Shown: positions 44,965 to 54,557, numbered from the stretch's first letter. The stretch is DNA of 64,000 bases from an uncultured Lacticaseibacillus sp. (GCA_934370925.1 CAKRNG010000009.1:9327-73326); one strand, 5' to 3'. The notes: generated by a model from the letters alone, not told the origin. Translations and numbers: made by a program.

Positions 44965-46545
44965 ATGAAGAAGATTTGGTTAACACTTGCTGGGTTGGTC
45001 GCCGCTGTCGGACTGTTTATCGGCCTCAGCACCACCACCCAAGTTTCCGCCGCAACAGACGACGGAACATTTAAAGTTGGGATGGAATGTGGTTACGCCC
45101 CTTTTAACTGGACCCAACAAACGAACGCACACGGTGCCGTTCGGATTCAGGGGACAAAGTTGTGGGCTAACGGGTACGATGTTCAAACCGCGAAGATTAT
45201 CGCCAAAAAGCTCGGCAAGAAACTCGTGGTCATCAAGACGAAATGGGACGGGCTCCTGCCTTCCCTAACTTCTGGTAAGATTGACGCCATTGTTGCCGGG
45301 ATGTCCCCAACCCCAGACCGGCGCAAGAGCATCGACTTTACGAACGTTTACTACAAGTCCCAGCTGACGATGGTTGTGAAGCGTAACAGTAAGTACGCGA
45401 AGGCAAACAGCATCCAAGACTTCAAGGGTGCGAAGATTACCGCGCAACTATCGACTTATCACTACGACGCCATTAAGCAAATCAAGGGCGTTCTGCGTCA
45501 GCCCGCTATGGACGATTTCCCCGCCATGCGTGTGGCGCTGGAATCCAACACCATCGATGGGTACGTCTCAGAAATTCCAGAAGGGATCACTGCTGAAGCG
45601 GCCAACCCTGATTTGAAGATGGTACATTTCAAAAAGGGCCAGGGATTCAAGACGAGTGCCTCCGATACAGATTTGGCAATTGGGGTGCGCAAGGGCTACA
45701 AATACACCAACAAAATCAACACAATTTTAGCTGGTATGAGTGACAAGCAACGTTCCACGCGCATGGCGGACGCGGTTGCCAACCAGCCAAGCACCACCAG
45801 CAAGGGCAACTGGTTCATCAACATTCTCAAGGAATACGGCCCAATGTTACTGAGTGGGACCGGCATGACCCTGCTCATTTCACTCGTCGGGACCCTCATC
45901 GGTTTCTTGATTGGCTTGCTGGTTGGGATTATGCGGACGATTCCTGCACCCAAGAACCGAGGAAAGCGCGGACTTCTGGGCTTCTGCAACTGGTTGCTGT
46001 CCGTCTACATTGAAGTTTTCCGGGGCACACCAATGATTGTCCAAGCTGCTGTCTTCTATTACGGCGCTGCCCAGGCATTCGGGCTCAACATGGATCGTAC
46101 CGTTGCTGCCCTCATTATTGTTTCCATCAACACCGGGGCCTACATCTCTGAAATTATTCGTGGGGGAATTATTTCCGTTGATCCCGGCCAATTCGAGGCT
46201 GCAAACGCACTTGGCATGACGCACTGGCAGACCATGACGAAGGTAATCCTACCCCAAGCGGTGCGCAATAGTCTCCCTGCCGTCACGAACGAATTCATCG
46301 TGAACATCAAGGATACGTCCGTGCTCTCCATCATCAGTGTTTCCGAACTGTTCTTCACTTCCGAAACAATTGCGGGACAAAACTTCCAGTTCTTCCACAC
46401 CTACCTGGTTGTCTGCCTCATTTACCTGGTACTCACCTTCACGATTTCCCGCCTCTTCCGGATTATCGAAAAGCGGCTAGATGGTCCCAAGAACTACAAC
46501 GTGATGAACAACCAGATGCAAGTTGAAGCACCCAAGTCAAAGTAA
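44965..46545 (+). CDS. Amino acid ABC importer: fused binding protein and permease
   Basis: 526 residues. A signal peptide (about 1-29) is followed by a family 3 solute-binding domain ([16 protein letters not shown] ... [58 protein letters not shown]). A His/Gln-type permease domain starts near 290 ([63 protein letters not shown]). The GlnPH-like form usually suggests glutamine, but control by a lysine riboswitch points to lysine or other basic amino acids. Confidence 0.9.
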   Translation: MKKIWLTLAGLVAAVGLFIGLSTTTQVSAATDDGTFKVGMECGYAPFNWTQQTNAHGAVRIQGTKLWANGYDVQTAKIIAKKLGKKLVVIKTKWDGLLPSLTSGKIDAIVAGMSPTPDRRKSIDFTNVYYKSQLTMVVKRNSKYAKANSIQDFKGAKITAQLSTYHYDAIKQIKGVLRQPAMDDFPAMRVALESNTIDGYVSEIPEGITAEAANPDLKMVHFKKGQGFKTSASDTDLAIGVRKGYKYTNKINTILAGMSDKQRSTRMADAVANQPSTTSKGNWFINILKEYGPMLLSGTGMTLLISLVGTLIGFLIGLLVGIMRTIPAPKNRGKRGLLGFCNWLLSVYIEVFRGTPMIVQAAVFYYGAAQAFGLNMDRTVAALIIVSINTGAYISEIIRGGIISVDPGQFEAANALGMTHWQTMTKVILPQAVRNSLPAVTNEFIVNIKDTSVLSIISVSELFFTSETIAGQNFQFFHTYLVVCLIYLVLTFTISRLFRIIEKRLDGPKNYNVMNNQMQVEAPKSK

Positions 46546-46559
46546 GGGAGGAAACCAAC

Positions 46560-47303
46560 ATGACTGAAACAATCTTAGAAGTACAAAACCTCCAAAAAAC
46601 ATTTGGTAATCACGAGGTTTTGCGTGATATCAACCTTACCGTGACGAAAGGTGAGGTGCTCTCCATCATCGGCCGCTCCGGTTCTGGGAAATCCACGCTT
46701 CTCCGCGGACTTAACCTGCTCGAACCGCCAACGGGTGGCCACATCCTCTTCCACGGTCAGGATGTCCTGGGTGATAACTTTAACCTGGCGCAATATCGCG
46801 CCAAGGTGGGCATGGTGTTCCAGAGTTTCAACCTCTTCAACAATCTCACGGTACTTGAAAATGTCGTCATTCCCCAGGTGACCGTCCTCAAGCGTGACGC
46901 GGCCCTTGCGAAGACGCACGCCATCGAAATTCTCAAGCAGATGGGCATGGACCCCTTCATCAACGCGAAGCCCGCACAGCTGTCCGGGGGGCAAAAGCAG
47001 CGTGTCGCAATTGCGCGTTCCGTCGCCATGGACCCCGAAGTCCTTCTGTTTGATGAACCCACGAGTGCTTTGGATCCAGAAATGGTGGATGACGTTCTGA
47101 ACGCGATGACCGAATTGGCAAAAACAGGGCTCACCATGATTGTGGTGACCCACGAAATGCAGTTTGCACGTGATGTTTCGGACACCGTCATCTTCATGAA
47201 CGAGGGTGTTGTCGCTGAACAAGGTACACCGGACGACTTGTTTGGCCACCCGCAAGAAGCCGTTACCCAGGACTTCTTAAAGCGTTACTTGAACCGCGTG
47301 TAG
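46560..47303 (+). CDS. Amino acid ABC importer ATPase
   Basis: 247 residues. Walker A is [16 protein letters not shown]-loop [16 protein letters not shown], signature [19 protein letters not shown], Walker [16 protein letters not shown]-loop VVTHEM. It drives the fused importer encoded 14 bases upstream and is part of the lysine-riboswitch unit. GGGAGG precedes ATG. Confidence 0.95.
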   Translation: MTETILEVQNLQKTFGNHEVLRDINLTVTKGEVLSIIGRSGSGKSTLLRGLNLLEPPTGGHILFHGQDVLGDNFNLAQYRAKVGMVFQSFNLFNNLTVLENVVIPQVTVLKRDAALAKTHAIEILKQMGMDPFINAKPAQLSGGQKQRVAIARSVAMDPEVLLFDEPTSALDPEMVDDVLNAMTELAKTGLTMIVVTHEMQFARDVSDTVIFMNEGVVAEQGTPDDLFGHPQEAVTQDFLKRYLNRV

Positions 47304-47310
47304 AAAATCG

Positions 47311-47358
47311 CGACTGGATGTAACGTTCGTGTGCCTTGGACTTATGGCGCACTCACTA
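47311..47358 (-). repeat. Solo repeat module (inverted)
   Basis: CGCGACTGGATGTAACGTTC and GTGCCTTGGACTTATGGCGCAC are the reverse complement of the module in the copy at 8283. It lies between the importer genes and their terminator. Confidence 0.75.
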
Positions 47359-47368
47359 AATGCACGAC

Positions 47369-47408
47369 AAAAAAATCCCTGTCGAAAAAATTCGACAGGG
47401 ATTTTTTT
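47369..47408. terminator. Bidirectional terminator
   Basis: AAAAAAATCCCTGTCGAA and TTCGACAGGGATTTTTTT form a perfect stem between converging genes. Confidence 0.9.
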
Positions 47409-47424
47409 GTTAAACACCATTAAC

Positions 47425-47811
47425 TTAGCAAGATGCCGGACCCTTCACGCTTGCCGTGGCCTCCACCGTATCGATGACGCGCATCTCAACCGCACCATCA
47501 ATCAGGCCGGAATCATTACTGAGCGCAAGGACGCCGCCAAAACCAACTTTAAGAACCGGGTGATCCTCAAAGTACTCAGCGGAATAATCCTTCACGAGAA
47601 CGGGACCCAACGTGCTGGTTAACGTCGTGTTGAAGTCTGCGCTGACATTCTCCTTGGGGGTGAGAATCAAGTTAAAACTCGTGTTCAGGCTGCAAACACC
47701 CACCTGACTGAATGGGCCAACACCATCATCATAATCCAGCACCATCTGGTAATCGCTACCCGCTGCCTGAATCTTCGCTGCTGCTTCTGGGGTGATTCGT
47801 AATTCGGTCAT
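47425..47811 (-). CDS. HesB/IscA-like protein lacking the canonical cysteines
   Basis: 128 residues that follow the HesB-like fold (ELRITPEAAAKIQAAGSDYQMVLDYDDGVGPFSQVGVC ... FNLILTPKENVSADFN). True IscA/HesB has three cysteines ending in C-G-C; here there is one internal Cys (VGVC) and one four residues or fewer from the end (GPASC). This variant is common in lactobacilli, and a function in iron-sulfur assembly is unproven. ATG at 47811 is chosen over one two codons earlier because it is closer to the family start; AGGAATTG is the ribosome site. Confidence 0.75.
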   Translation of the reverse strand: MTELRITPEAAAKIQAAGSDYQMVLDYDDGVGPFSQVGVCSLNTSFNLILTPKENVSADFNTTLTSTLGPVLVKDYSAEYFEDHPVLKVGFGGVLALSNDSGLIDGAVEMRVIDTVEATASVKGPASC

Positions 47812-47991
47812 AAACAATTCCTCCCACTTTTTAAAGCCCTACAGGTAACGGCTCATCTGCACCGCTAATCTGTTTCATATCATTCACTTACTAAAGTATA
47901 GCACATCCGCCAATATAAGTCTAACGGCCCAAACAAAATTCTGCTAATATAGAAACAACCAGTCCTAGCGACTTAAAACGCGGAGGCCCCC

Positions 47992-48315
47992 ATGAATATT
48001 TTTAACGCCTTGCAGTTGATTCAGGTGAACCACCAACCCTTGAACTACCTGAACGTCATCATCACCGACGACACGGGAAAGCCCGACGCCATTATGAGTG
48101 ACTTACTTGCAGACGTTTTGGGGAAGCTGGCGATTTTTGGGGATCTCTCAGCTGCAACAACGCCCTCTGACTTAATCAATCAGTTCCGTGAATGCACCCC
48201 ACTCCCCGAGGATGTTCTGAACGAATACGACAAAATTCTCACACAAACACTCTCAGGAATTAATTTTGTTCCTAAGAAGCAAATCGTTGAGCTGATTTAC
48301 AAGCCATTTATCTAA
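47992..48315 (+). CDS. Unknown 107-residue protein
   Basis: Not recognised. A soluble acidic protein (MNIFNALQLIQVNHQPLNYLNVIITDD...) with no signal or membrane helix, mostly helical after residue 30. GGAGG five bases before ATG makes expression likely, and a hairpin with T run (48335-48372) follows. A single-gene unit. Confidence 0.65.
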   Translation: MNIFNALQLIQVNHQPLNYLNVIITDDTGKPDAIMSDLLADVLGKLAIFGDLSAATTPSDLINQFRECTPLPEDVLNEYDKILTQTLSGINFVPKKQIVELIYKPFI

Positions 48316-48334
48316 AACAAATCGTGCCCTTGTC

Positions 48335-48372
48335 CACCGAATGTGTTCTTTTTCGGTGAATGAGGCTTTTTT
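48335..48372 (+). terminator. Terminator after the 47992 gene
   Basis: CACCGAA pairs with TTCGGTG, with TTTTTT a few bases later. Confidence 0.55.
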
Positions 48373-48508
48373 AATTTTCTGAAAAATAATGCTTACGAAA
48401 AAGAAAAAATTCTGGTAGTGTGAATAACTGTTGAACATTTACGGGCAACTACACCGCTGTGGTTTAGTTGTAACCGCTCAAGATAATACACATATAAGGA
48501 GTATCGTT

Positions 48509-49003
48509 TTGCCAAAGAATTTTAAAGAAGAAGTTATTTTCACGCTCATCATGGCTGGACTCATGGTTCTCGTCATGGCCGGTTACAACGTCGCCCTCAG
48601 TGACGGCTTCACATCCGGTTACATCCTCGAAGTTCTGATGGGATACCCACTGGCGCTTGTTGTGGCCATCATCCTCGACATGTTGCTTGTCGGCCCAATC
48701 GCCAAGAAGCTTTTCTTCAACCACATTTTTAAGCCTGAAATGGAACAGAAGCCTGCTATCATCGGCATCTGCATCTCCGTGCTCATGGTTGCCGGAATGG
48801 TTACGCTCATGTCCGCATTCGGGATGATTGTGACGCACAATTTTGCAGGTAACATCTTCCTGACCTACCTGCACACTTGGGGCTTCAACGTCTTGATGGC
48901 ATTGCCCCTGCAACTCATTATCGTTGGTCCTATCGCGCGTGCTGTTCTCGGTGCTGTTCAGCAGCGTGGTGAAAATAGCGACAGCGTTATGGAAGCCAAG
49001 TAG
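48509..49003 (+). CDS. DUF2798-type four-helix membrane protein
   Basis: 164 residues made of two repeats of a two-helix unit. Each half ends with a similar segment (LALVVAIILDMLLVGPIAKKLF and LMALPLQLIIVGPIARAVL), the DUF2798 hallmark. The function of the family is unknown. The start is TTG at 48509 with AAGGAG seven bases upstream; the longer ATG frame from 48431 includes that ribosome site and promoter sequence. A terminator follows. Confidence 0.8.
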   Translation: MPKNFKEEVIFTLIMAGLMVLVMAGYNVALSDGFTSGYILEVLMGYPLALVVAIILDMLLVGPIAKKLFFNHIFKPEMEQKPAIIGICISVLMVAGMVTLMSAFGMIVTHNFAGNIFLTYLHTWGFNVLMALPLQLIIVGPIARAVLGAVQQRGENSDSVMEAK

Positions 49004-49036
49004 TTTTCTGTCCAACTAAACACACACTCAACCCCC

Positions 49037-49070
49037 AAAAAGCTGGCCGTATTTTAGGCTAGCTTTTTTA
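49037..49070 (+). terminator. Terminator after the DUF2798 gene
   Basis: AAAAAGCTGGCC and GGCTAGCTTTTTT form an imperfect stem with T run. Confidence 0.75.
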
Positions 49071-49084
49071 TTTCAAAAAAATTC

Positions 49085-49125
49085 ACGAAAACGCTTGCTA
49101 TGAAACGCGTTCGAGAGAATACACT
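49085..49125 (+). promoter_or_regulatory. cre-like sites upstream of the EIIA-like gene
   Basis: CGAAAACGCTTGC (49086-) and TGAAACGCGTTCGA (49101-) both resemble CcpA sites in part. They would fit sugar control of the next gene. Confidence 0.4.
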
Positions 49126-49202
49126 ATGGTCACAGGGTTGAGATAGCCGCTAACCGCGGAGTGGCGCTAACCTAAATGACATTATATTTGGAGGAAAACA
49201 TT

Positions 49203-49643
49203 ATGCTTAGTCTGTTTAAGAAATACGCCACCACCGATATCGAACTGAACCACTACAACGAGTTAGAGGCGCTCAAAACCTTGGCCACCATCGCTGCCAA
49301 AAAGGCCAACCAGGATGAACAGTTGGTCAAAAGTGGCTTACTTGCCAGCATCGCACAGGGTGAATTCAGCATTAACGGGCGGGTTTTAACGACCAACGCC
49401 ACCATCACTGAAACTCACCACATCCACATTGTGGTCGGCACCTTCGCCAACGCTGTGAACTGGAGCGGTTCGTCCATCGACATTGCGTTTATCATCCTAA
49501 CGCCCGCTGAAACAGACGCTGCCGTGATTGACCAAATTAATCAGTCCATTCAAAGTAAGCTGGCAACACAAGACTTGAACGAACTCCACGGCAACACGGG
49601 GGCACTGGACAAAATTGTTAAAGCCGTCAAAGCAGAACTTTAA
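49203..49643 (+). CDS. Stand-alone protein resembling PTS EIIA type 2
   Basis: 146 residues. The order of segments (EALKTLATIAAKKANQDEQLVKSGLLASI, ETHHIHIVVGTFANAVNW, IDIAFIILTPAETDAAVIDQINQSIQSKLA) recalls fructose/mannitol EIIA domains, in which the phosphorylated His sits in a P-H motif; here THHIHI offers several His residues but no such Pro. It could be a phosphorylated regulator or an unrelated protein. GGAGG precedes ATG at 49203. The LacI regulator gene starts 98 bases later, so the pair may work together. Confidence 0.55.
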   Translation: MLSLFKKYATTDIELNHYNELEALKTLATIAAKKANQDEQLVKSGLLASIAQGEFSINGRVLTTNATITETHHIHIVVGTFANAVNWSGSSIDIAFIILTPAETDAAVIDQINQSIQSKLATQDLNELHGNTGALDKIVKAVKAEL

Positions 49644-49741
49644 AGATGTGCACCGGCATTGGTCGTCTCAACGATGATGCCGGTGTCTTTTTGTCTCGTC
49701 GCACTGCGCCCTGCGATATAATGGTTACTGGAGGGGAAAAA

Positions 49742-50680
49742 ATGACAACTATTCGCGATGTCGCACGGATCAGCGGTTACTCCGTTTCAACCGTTTCGCG
49801 CGTTTTAAACCACAAGAACTATGTCTCGGAAGAAGTGCGTACACAGATTCAACGCGTCATTGACGACCTCGATTACGTGCCCAATGATGTTGCGCGTGAT
49901 TTAAGCCGCGGGAAGACGATGACAATTGGTGTCGTCCTACTAAACCTGCCACATCCTTACTACACTGACCTTAGTGCAGGCATCATGGGGGCCGCCTTTT
50001 CCGCCGGTTACAACGTGGTCATGCTGCAATCGAAGTACAATGACGTTCAGGAACGGGGCTACTTAGAACAGCTACGACGCAAGGCTTTTGATGGTTTGAT
50101 CTTCACAACGCACAACATTCCGCTCAGTGAAATGCTCCCTTACCGCAAATACGGGTCCGTGGTGGTGTGTCATGACCCGGGAAATATTGCAATTGATGCG
50201 GCGTTTAGCGATCGCGGTCCTTCCTACATTCAGGCGTTCAACTGGATTAAACGTCATCATTACCGCAATATTGCCCTTTTGCTCCCCCGTGACCCAGCGT
50301 TGAGCGCCACCAGTGCTGAAACAACAGCCGCCTACAAGCAAGTTTTTGGCACTGCCCCCAGCGGTCGGCTGCTTCGTCTAGGTTCAATGACTTACGCGGA
50401 CGGATATGCCGCCGCAGAATATTATGTCACCAATGGCCTCAATCCTGACTTCGTGTTTGCGAATGGTGATGATATTGCCACGGGTGTTGCCCAGTATTAC
50501 CGTGACCACCTCCTTCCCATTCCCGGACTTATGGGGCAAGACCGGCAACTATCCGGGCAACTTCTTGGGTTTCCAACCATTAATCATCACTACAAAGACG
50601 TTGGCGCCACCGCTCTCCGCCTCGCAATTGGCGCTGCACATGGCCAGCACGGTTTACACTCAGACTTTTTGACCCGCTAA
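49742..50680 (+). CDS. LacI/GalR-family transcriptional regulator
   Basis: 312 residues. The N-terminal helix-turn-helix and hinge (TIRDVARISGYSVSTVSRVLNHKNYVSEEVRTQIQRVIDDLDYVPNDVARDLSRGKTMTIGVV) are complete. The sugar-binding part is recognisable (PYYTDLSAGIMGAAFSAGYNVVMLQSKYN, FANGDDIATGVAQYYRDH), slightly shorter than the usual 330. GGAGGGG precedes ATG at 49742. No sugar operon is attached, so it may act on the EIIA-like gene or elsewhere. Confidence 0.9.
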   Translation: MTTIRDVARISGYSVSTVSRVLNHKNYVSEEVRTQIQRVIDDLDYVPNDVARDLSRGKTMTIGVVLLNLPHPYYTDLSAGIMGAAFSAGYNVVMLQSKYNDVQERGYLEQLRRKAFDGLIFTTHNIPLSEMLPYRKYGSVVVCHDPGNIAIDAAFSDRGPSYIQAFNWIKRHHYRNIALLLPRDPALSATSAETTAAYKQVFGTAPSGRLLRLGSMTYADGYAAAEYYVTNGLNPDFVFANGDDIATGVAQYYRDHLLPIPGLMGQDRQLSGQLLGFPTINHHYKDVGATALRLAIGAAHGQHGLHSDFLTR

Positions 50681-50696
50681 GCCGACGATACGCAAA

Positions 50697-50761
50697 AAAT
50701 AAAATAACGTTCGCGGAGACTCCCTAAAACAATTAGGAGAATTCCGCGAACGCTATTTTAA
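50697..50761. terminator. Bidirectional terminator
   Basis: AAAATAACGTTCGCGGA and TTCCGCGAACGCTATTTT, with CTCCCTAA/TTAGGAG inside, form a long stem between the LacI and lacC genes. Confidence 0.8.
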
Positions 50762-50789
50762 CTATCCTCGGTCAGTTTTCGTTACTTTA

Positions 50790-51731
50790 TTATTGCTTCG
50801 TCACGGTCACTTTTGCAAAGTACGTATCAAACAGGTCTTTGTTCACAAATCCAGTTTTAGCTTCCATCGTGTTCAACATCCCCGTTGTCATGGCACTGCG
50901 CAGTGTATCTTCAGCGTTCTCGCCTTTATCCGTAGCGTAAGCAAGTCCCGCAAGTGTTGAATCGCCTGAGCCCACCGGATTCACCACATTAATCTTGGGA
51001 ATCGCCGCCTGATAGTAGTCTGCATCGTGCTTTGCGAAGGCACCTGCCGCACCGAGCGACACAACCACCCAACTCACACCTGCAAAAATAGGGTGAGCGA
51101 GCTGTTTTGCCAAAAGTGGCAAGTTGCGCCGGTCAACTTCTTCGCCAATCAGTGCACTTAATTCAGAATCATTTGGTTTAATCAAATCTGGCTTCTCATC
51201 GGCTTTCAGTGCTGCTTCAAGCGCCGCGCCGGAAGCATCCAAAAAGACCTTGACGCCGGCCTTATGTCCAAGTGCAACCATTTTTGCGTAAAAATCCGTT
51301 GGCAAACCACCTGGCAAGCTTCCGGAAATCGTGACCAAATCAACTTTTTTAAGTAATTCTTGGTAGTGTGCTAAAAATTTATCTGCATCTGCAGCACTCA
51401 GCGTGGGACCCTTTTCCAGCACTTCCGTCTGATCGCCACCGTCATGCAAAATCGCAATACACGACCGCGTTTCCCCGTAAATTTGGGCAAAATCGCCCGG
51501 AATGCCGTCTTCTTCAAGTTGGTGTGCCAAATACTGACCAAAGAAACCGCCCAAAACACCCGTTGCAATCAGTGGGTGATCCAAACAATGCAGGACACGG
51601 GCAACGTTCAGGCCCTTTCCGCCTGCCGTTTTGCTCACCTTCGTTACACGATTCACATCATCAATCTGCAGGTGATCAAGTGGATATTGCACATCGATGG
51701 ATGGATTCATCGTTACAGCTAAAATCGTCAT
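50790..51731 (-). CDS. lacC: Tagatose-6-phosphate kinase (PfkB family)
   Basis: 313 residues. The PfkB signature AGGKGLNVARVL is near residue 37 and NPVGSGDSTLAGLAYA holds the catalytic Asp near 255. The start ILAVTMNPSIDVQYPLDHLQIDDVNRV matches LacC and 1-phosphofructokinase; the lacB-lacA context favours tagatose-6-phosphate as substrate. It makes tagatose-1,6-bisphosphate. No lacD aldolase follows, so cleavage must use an enzyme encoded elsewhere. AGGAG precedes ATG. Confidence 0.85.
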   Translation of the reverse strand: MTILAVTMNPSIDVQYPLDHLQIDDVNRVTKVSKTAGGKGLNVARVLHCLDHPLIATGVLGGFFGQYLAHQLEEDGIPGDFAQIYGETRSCIAILHDGGDQTEVLEKGPTLSAADADKFLAHYQELLKKVDLVTISGSLPGGLPTDFYAKMVALGHKAGVKVFLDASGAALEAALKADEKPDLIKPNDSELSALIGEEVDRRNLPLLAKQLAHPIFAGVSWVVVSLGAAGAFAKHDADYYQAAIPKINVVNPVGSGDSTLAGLAYATDKGENAEDTLRSAMTTGMLNTMEAKTGFVNKDLFDTYFAKVTVTKQ

Positions 51732-51808
51732 TACTATCTCCTCATGGGTTCGTTAACCAATATTTCTGCCGAACACGGGACACCCGTCCGAAATGACCAC
51801 TAATCAAC

Positions 51809-51898
51809 AACACAGGCCCAGCAAAAATCCTAATTTCAGGATTCTTGCTGGGCCCACATTGTCGACCAGGGACAAACCGTCTTCTGGCGCAGCCCCTT
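51809..51898. repeat. Composite hairpin repeat, copy E (partial)
   Basis: GGGCCCAGCAAGAATCC-type inner stem (51813-51856) with the apex AATCCTAATTTCAGGATT, followed by GACAAACCGTCTTCTGGCGCAGCCCC, the standard outer right arm. The outer left arm and module are missing. It lies between lacB and lacC on the operon strand and may lower lacC expression. Confidence 0.75.
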
Positions 51899-51910
51899 AC
51901 TTTTTACAAA

Positions 51911-52486
51911 CTAATCGTGGTAGACGCCTTCAGACCACTTCTTGTTTTCTTCGTCAAAGAAGTGTGGGTTGTCGTACTGGTCAGGGTTTGGCTTTGCGAT
52001 GGTGTCAATCTTCTCAATCAACTTCTTGTTTTCTTCGCTTGGCTTGTATGAAGCTTCAAGGAAAGAATCAACGATATCAAAGATGAAGTCACGCCCGAGC
52101 ACGATACCACCGAAACCAAGCACATTTGCGTTCAATTCTTCACGGGCATACTTTGCCTGGGTTGCATCACCAACCATGGCAGCACGGATACCTTCATTCT
52201 TGTTGGCAGCGGTTGAAATCCCAATCCCGGTCCCACAAAGAACAATCCCAAGGTCAGCACGACCAGATATAACATCTTCAGCAACACGCTTCCCATAAAT
52301 TGGGTAGTGCGTCCGGCTGTTATCGTGGGTTCCTTCATCAATTACCTGGTAGCCCAAGTCCTTCAGGTGGTCAGAAACAAGCATCTTGGTTGCCGTCACA
52401 ATGTGGTCATTACCAATTGCAATAACGGTCTTCTTATCAATTTTTGGGTCAACGAATTCTGGTGATGGCATGTCATTTTCAAGCAT
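51911..52486 (-). CDS. lacB: Galactose-6-phosphate isomerase subunit LacB
   Basis: 191 residues of the RpiB/LacAB family. [51 protein letters not shown] and [28 protein letters not shown] are typical of LacB; the C-terminal [20 protein letters not shown] also fits. The N-terminus is about 16 residues longer than usual ([17 protein letters not shown]), but GGAGG before ATG 52486 supports it. With LacA it converts galactose-6-phosphate to tagatose-6-phosphate. Confidence 0.92.
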   Translation of the reverse strand: MLENDMPSPEFVDPKIDKKTVIAIGNDHIVTATKMLVSDHLKDLGYQVIDEGTHDNSRTHYPIYGKRVAEDVISGRADLGIVLCGTGIGISTAANKNEGIRAAMVGDATQAKYAREELNANVLGFGGIVLGRDFIFDIVDSFLEASYKPSEENKKLIEKIDTIAKPNPDQYDNPHFFDEENKKWSEGVYHD

Positions 52487-52539
52487 TATGATAATTCCTC
52501 CATTTAATGAAATATCGACGGGTTTAGGCGATAGATGAC

Positions 52540-52968
52540 TTAAATCATCTTCTCGAGCATGTCGAGACGAACCTGGTGACGACCTGCTGCGTATTCTGTG
52601 TCTAAGTAACGCTGGATAATCTCGTAAGCGAGCTTCTCCCCAACAATACCGGAACCCAGAGAAATTGCCTTTGCGCCGTTGTGCATGGCGGTCATGTGTG
52701 CAGTCCGTTCTTCGTTCACGTCTGCCGTAACCATGCCTTTAACCTTGTTGCTGGCCATAGCAGAGCCAACACCGTATTCATCAAACATGATGGCCTTCTT
52801 CACACCGTTCTCAAGTACCTGCTTGGTTACAGCAAGGGAAGATTCAACAAAGTCCTCTGCAGGTTCTTCAGTCACATCAATCACATTGTAGTTGTGATCC
52901 TGAAGGTATGCCTTGACCTTTTCCTTCAGAGCAAACCCGTTTTTATCTGCGCCAATAACAACATCCAT
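52540..52968 (-). CDS. lacA: Galactose-6-phosphate isomerase subunit LacA
   Basis: 142 residues, normal for LacA ([81 protein letters not shown]). It forms a heteromer with LacB. The order lacR-lacA-lacB-lacC reads in one direction on the minus strand. Confidence 0.93.
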   Translation of the reverse strand: MDVVIGADKNGFALKEKVKAYLQDHNYNVIDVTEEPAEDFVESSLAVTKQVLENGVKKAIMFDEYGVGSAMASNKVKGMVTADVNEERTAHMTAMHNGAKAISLGSGIVGEKLAYEIIQRYLDTEYAAGRHQVRLDMLEKMI

Positions 52969-52994
52969 GATTGTAATCTCCTTTTATATAGTAG

Positions 52995-53762
52995 TTACTC
53001 ACTTGTTATGATCTGCGTTAACTTCTGGTAGTCGTTACGCTGATCGTCGTCAATCCCACTGTCGGTGATAAGGCCATCGACGTCATCTAAACTATAGAAG
53101 CCATAGAAGTCTTCGGTATCCAGTTTCGTATGATCCGCCAAAATATAACGTTTACGCGAATTGTTCAGGGCTAATCGTTGAATTTGTCCTTCATCCGCGT
53201 TGGCGTTACTGACGATATTGTCACAGACACCGTTGGCCGCCACGAACGCCTTCGTGGTGCGTAAGTGTTCAAGCATCTCGTTTGCCAAGTTACCTATAAA
53301 GGCGCCACTTCGCTCACGGTAGGAGCCACCCACGAGACAAAGCTCGTAGCGGTCCGCCTTGCTCTTAAAACTATCAAAGACCGGCAAGCTATTCGTCACG
53401 ACCCGTAAATCGGGTAATGATAGATAGTCTGCAATAAACTCATTCGTCGTCCCTGGTCCAATAAAGATTGTGTCACCAACCTCTATTAACTGGGCGGCTT
53501 GAGCAGCAATTTGTCGTTTCTCCTCTACCCGCAAATCTCGCTTTTCTAATCGAGAGAGTTCCTGATCTTGCTTTTGCGCAAGACGCGGGCTCTGGGCACC
53601 ACCATGAACGCGAATAATCGCATGGTTCTCAGCTAACTCAGCCAAATCCCGTCGAACTGTCATAGTAGAAACATTCAGTTCCTCACCAATTTCGTTGACG
53701 GTCACAATTCCCTTTCGATCAACAAGGTTGCGAATGGTCAGAAGTCGTTGTCGTTTTAACAC
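52995..53762 (-). CDS. lacR: DeoR-family repressor of the lac/gat genes
   Basis: 255 residues. The N-terminal helix-turn-helix is LLTIRNLVDRKGIVTVNEIGEELNVSTMTVRRDLAELAENHAIIRVHGGA; the DeoRC sensor domain has DTIFIGPGTTNEFIADYL and FVAANGVCDNIVSNANADEGQIQRLALNNSRKRYILADHTKL. LacR-type repressors respond to tagatose-6-phosphate. The start is GTG after GAGGTG. It is divergent from gatA and probably controls both directions. Confidence 0.9.
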   Translation of the reverse strand: MLKRQRLLTIRNLVDRKGIVTVNEIGEELNVSTMTVRRDLAELAENHAIIRVHGGAQSPRLAQKQDQELSRLEKRDLRVEEKRQIAAQAAQLIEVGDTIFIGPGTTNEFIADYLSLPDLRVVTNSLPVFDSFKSKADRYELCLVGGSYRERSGAFIGNLANEMLEHLRTTKAFVAANGVCDNIVSNANADEGQIQRLALNNSRKRYILADHTKLDTEDFYGFYSLDDVDGLITDSGIDDDQRNDYQKLTQIITSE

Positions 53763-53904
53763 GTATGCATCACCTCTTAACGGTTCGCTTTTGTTCTAAA
53801 ATGTTTAGTTATTCGGTACGCCATTAAATTACCATCCCGTGTAAGCCTTGTCAATAGTTTTAAAAGAAAAACGAAACCGCTTTAAAAAAGTTATCAGATA
53901 GGGG

Positions 53905-53932
53905 TTGACGAGTGAAAGCGTTTGTATATAAT
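53905..53932 (+). promoter_or_regulatory. gat promoter with cre between -35 and -10
   Basis: TTGACG (53905-53910), 16 bases, TATAAT (53927-53932). The spacer contains TGAAAGCGTTTGTA (53913-53926), one base from the CcpA consensus, so CcpA would block RNA polymerase directly. Confidence 0.75.
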
Positions 53933-53950
53933 TAGACTTGTAATCCGGTG

Positions 53951-53970
53951 AACACAAACGAACAAAAATT
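53951..53970 (-). promoter_or_regulatory. Candidate LacR operator
   Basis: On the minus strand TTTTTGTTCGTTTGTGTT contains two TGTT-type pieces like the known LacR element TGTTTNWTTT. A similar TGTTTAGTT is at 53800. Both flank the divergent promoters. Confidence 0.45.
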
Positions 53971-53987
53971 AACGGAGGTGAGGCCGC

Positions 53988-54488
53988 ATGCCCGACACAG
54001 TTAGTAAAACTCTGTTCGATCCAACAGCGGTATTCGTAACGGAGCAAACTACGCAGGCGGCAATTTTCCAAGAGGTTGCCGACAAGTTACTTGAGAAACA
54101 ATATGTAAAGCCAGAATTCTTAGCCAACCTTTCGGAACGCGAAAAGAATTACCCAACTGGGATTGATATGTCAGTCGTAAATCCTGACTACCCGAACGTT
54201 GCCATTCCACATACGGAAGGTGATTTCGTGAATGTCCGCCTGATTGTTCCTATCAAGTTAGTTCACCCAGTTGATTTCGGAAACATGATTGACCCTAGCG
54301 ATAGCTTCAAAGTCACCTTCTTGTTCATGATTTTGAACAACGACCCTGATGGCCAGGCCAACGTCCTTTCTGAGATTATGGGCTTTCTGACAACGACGCC
54401 TGAAGCAGATCTGAAGAACTTCTTCGGTGAAACGAACCGGGCAGCGATTTACTCGTTCCTGAACACCTACTTTAACCAAGAGTCGTAA
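53988..54488 (+). CDS. gatA: Galactitol-class PTS component IIA
   Basis: 166 residues with an EIIA type 2 fold. The phosphorylated His is in NVAIPHTEGDFV, and PTGIDMSVVNPDYPNVAIPHTE is typical of the GatA branch. It accepts phosphate from HPr. GGAGG lies before ATG. First gene of gatABC. Confidence 0.9.
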   Translation: MPDTVSKTLFDPTAVFVTEQTTQAAIFQEVADKLLEKQYVKPEFLANLSEREKNYPTGIDMSVVNPDYPNVAIPHTEGDFVNVRLIVPIKLVHPVDFGNMIDPSDSFKVTFLFMILNNDPDGQANVLSEIMGFLTTTPEADLKNFFGETNRAAIYSFLNTYFNQES

Positions 54489-54557
54489 CGAATTTTGCTT
54501 ACAAAGTTTTGTAAGCGGTTCGATTAAACTTAAAACACATTATAGGAGGAAATTATT

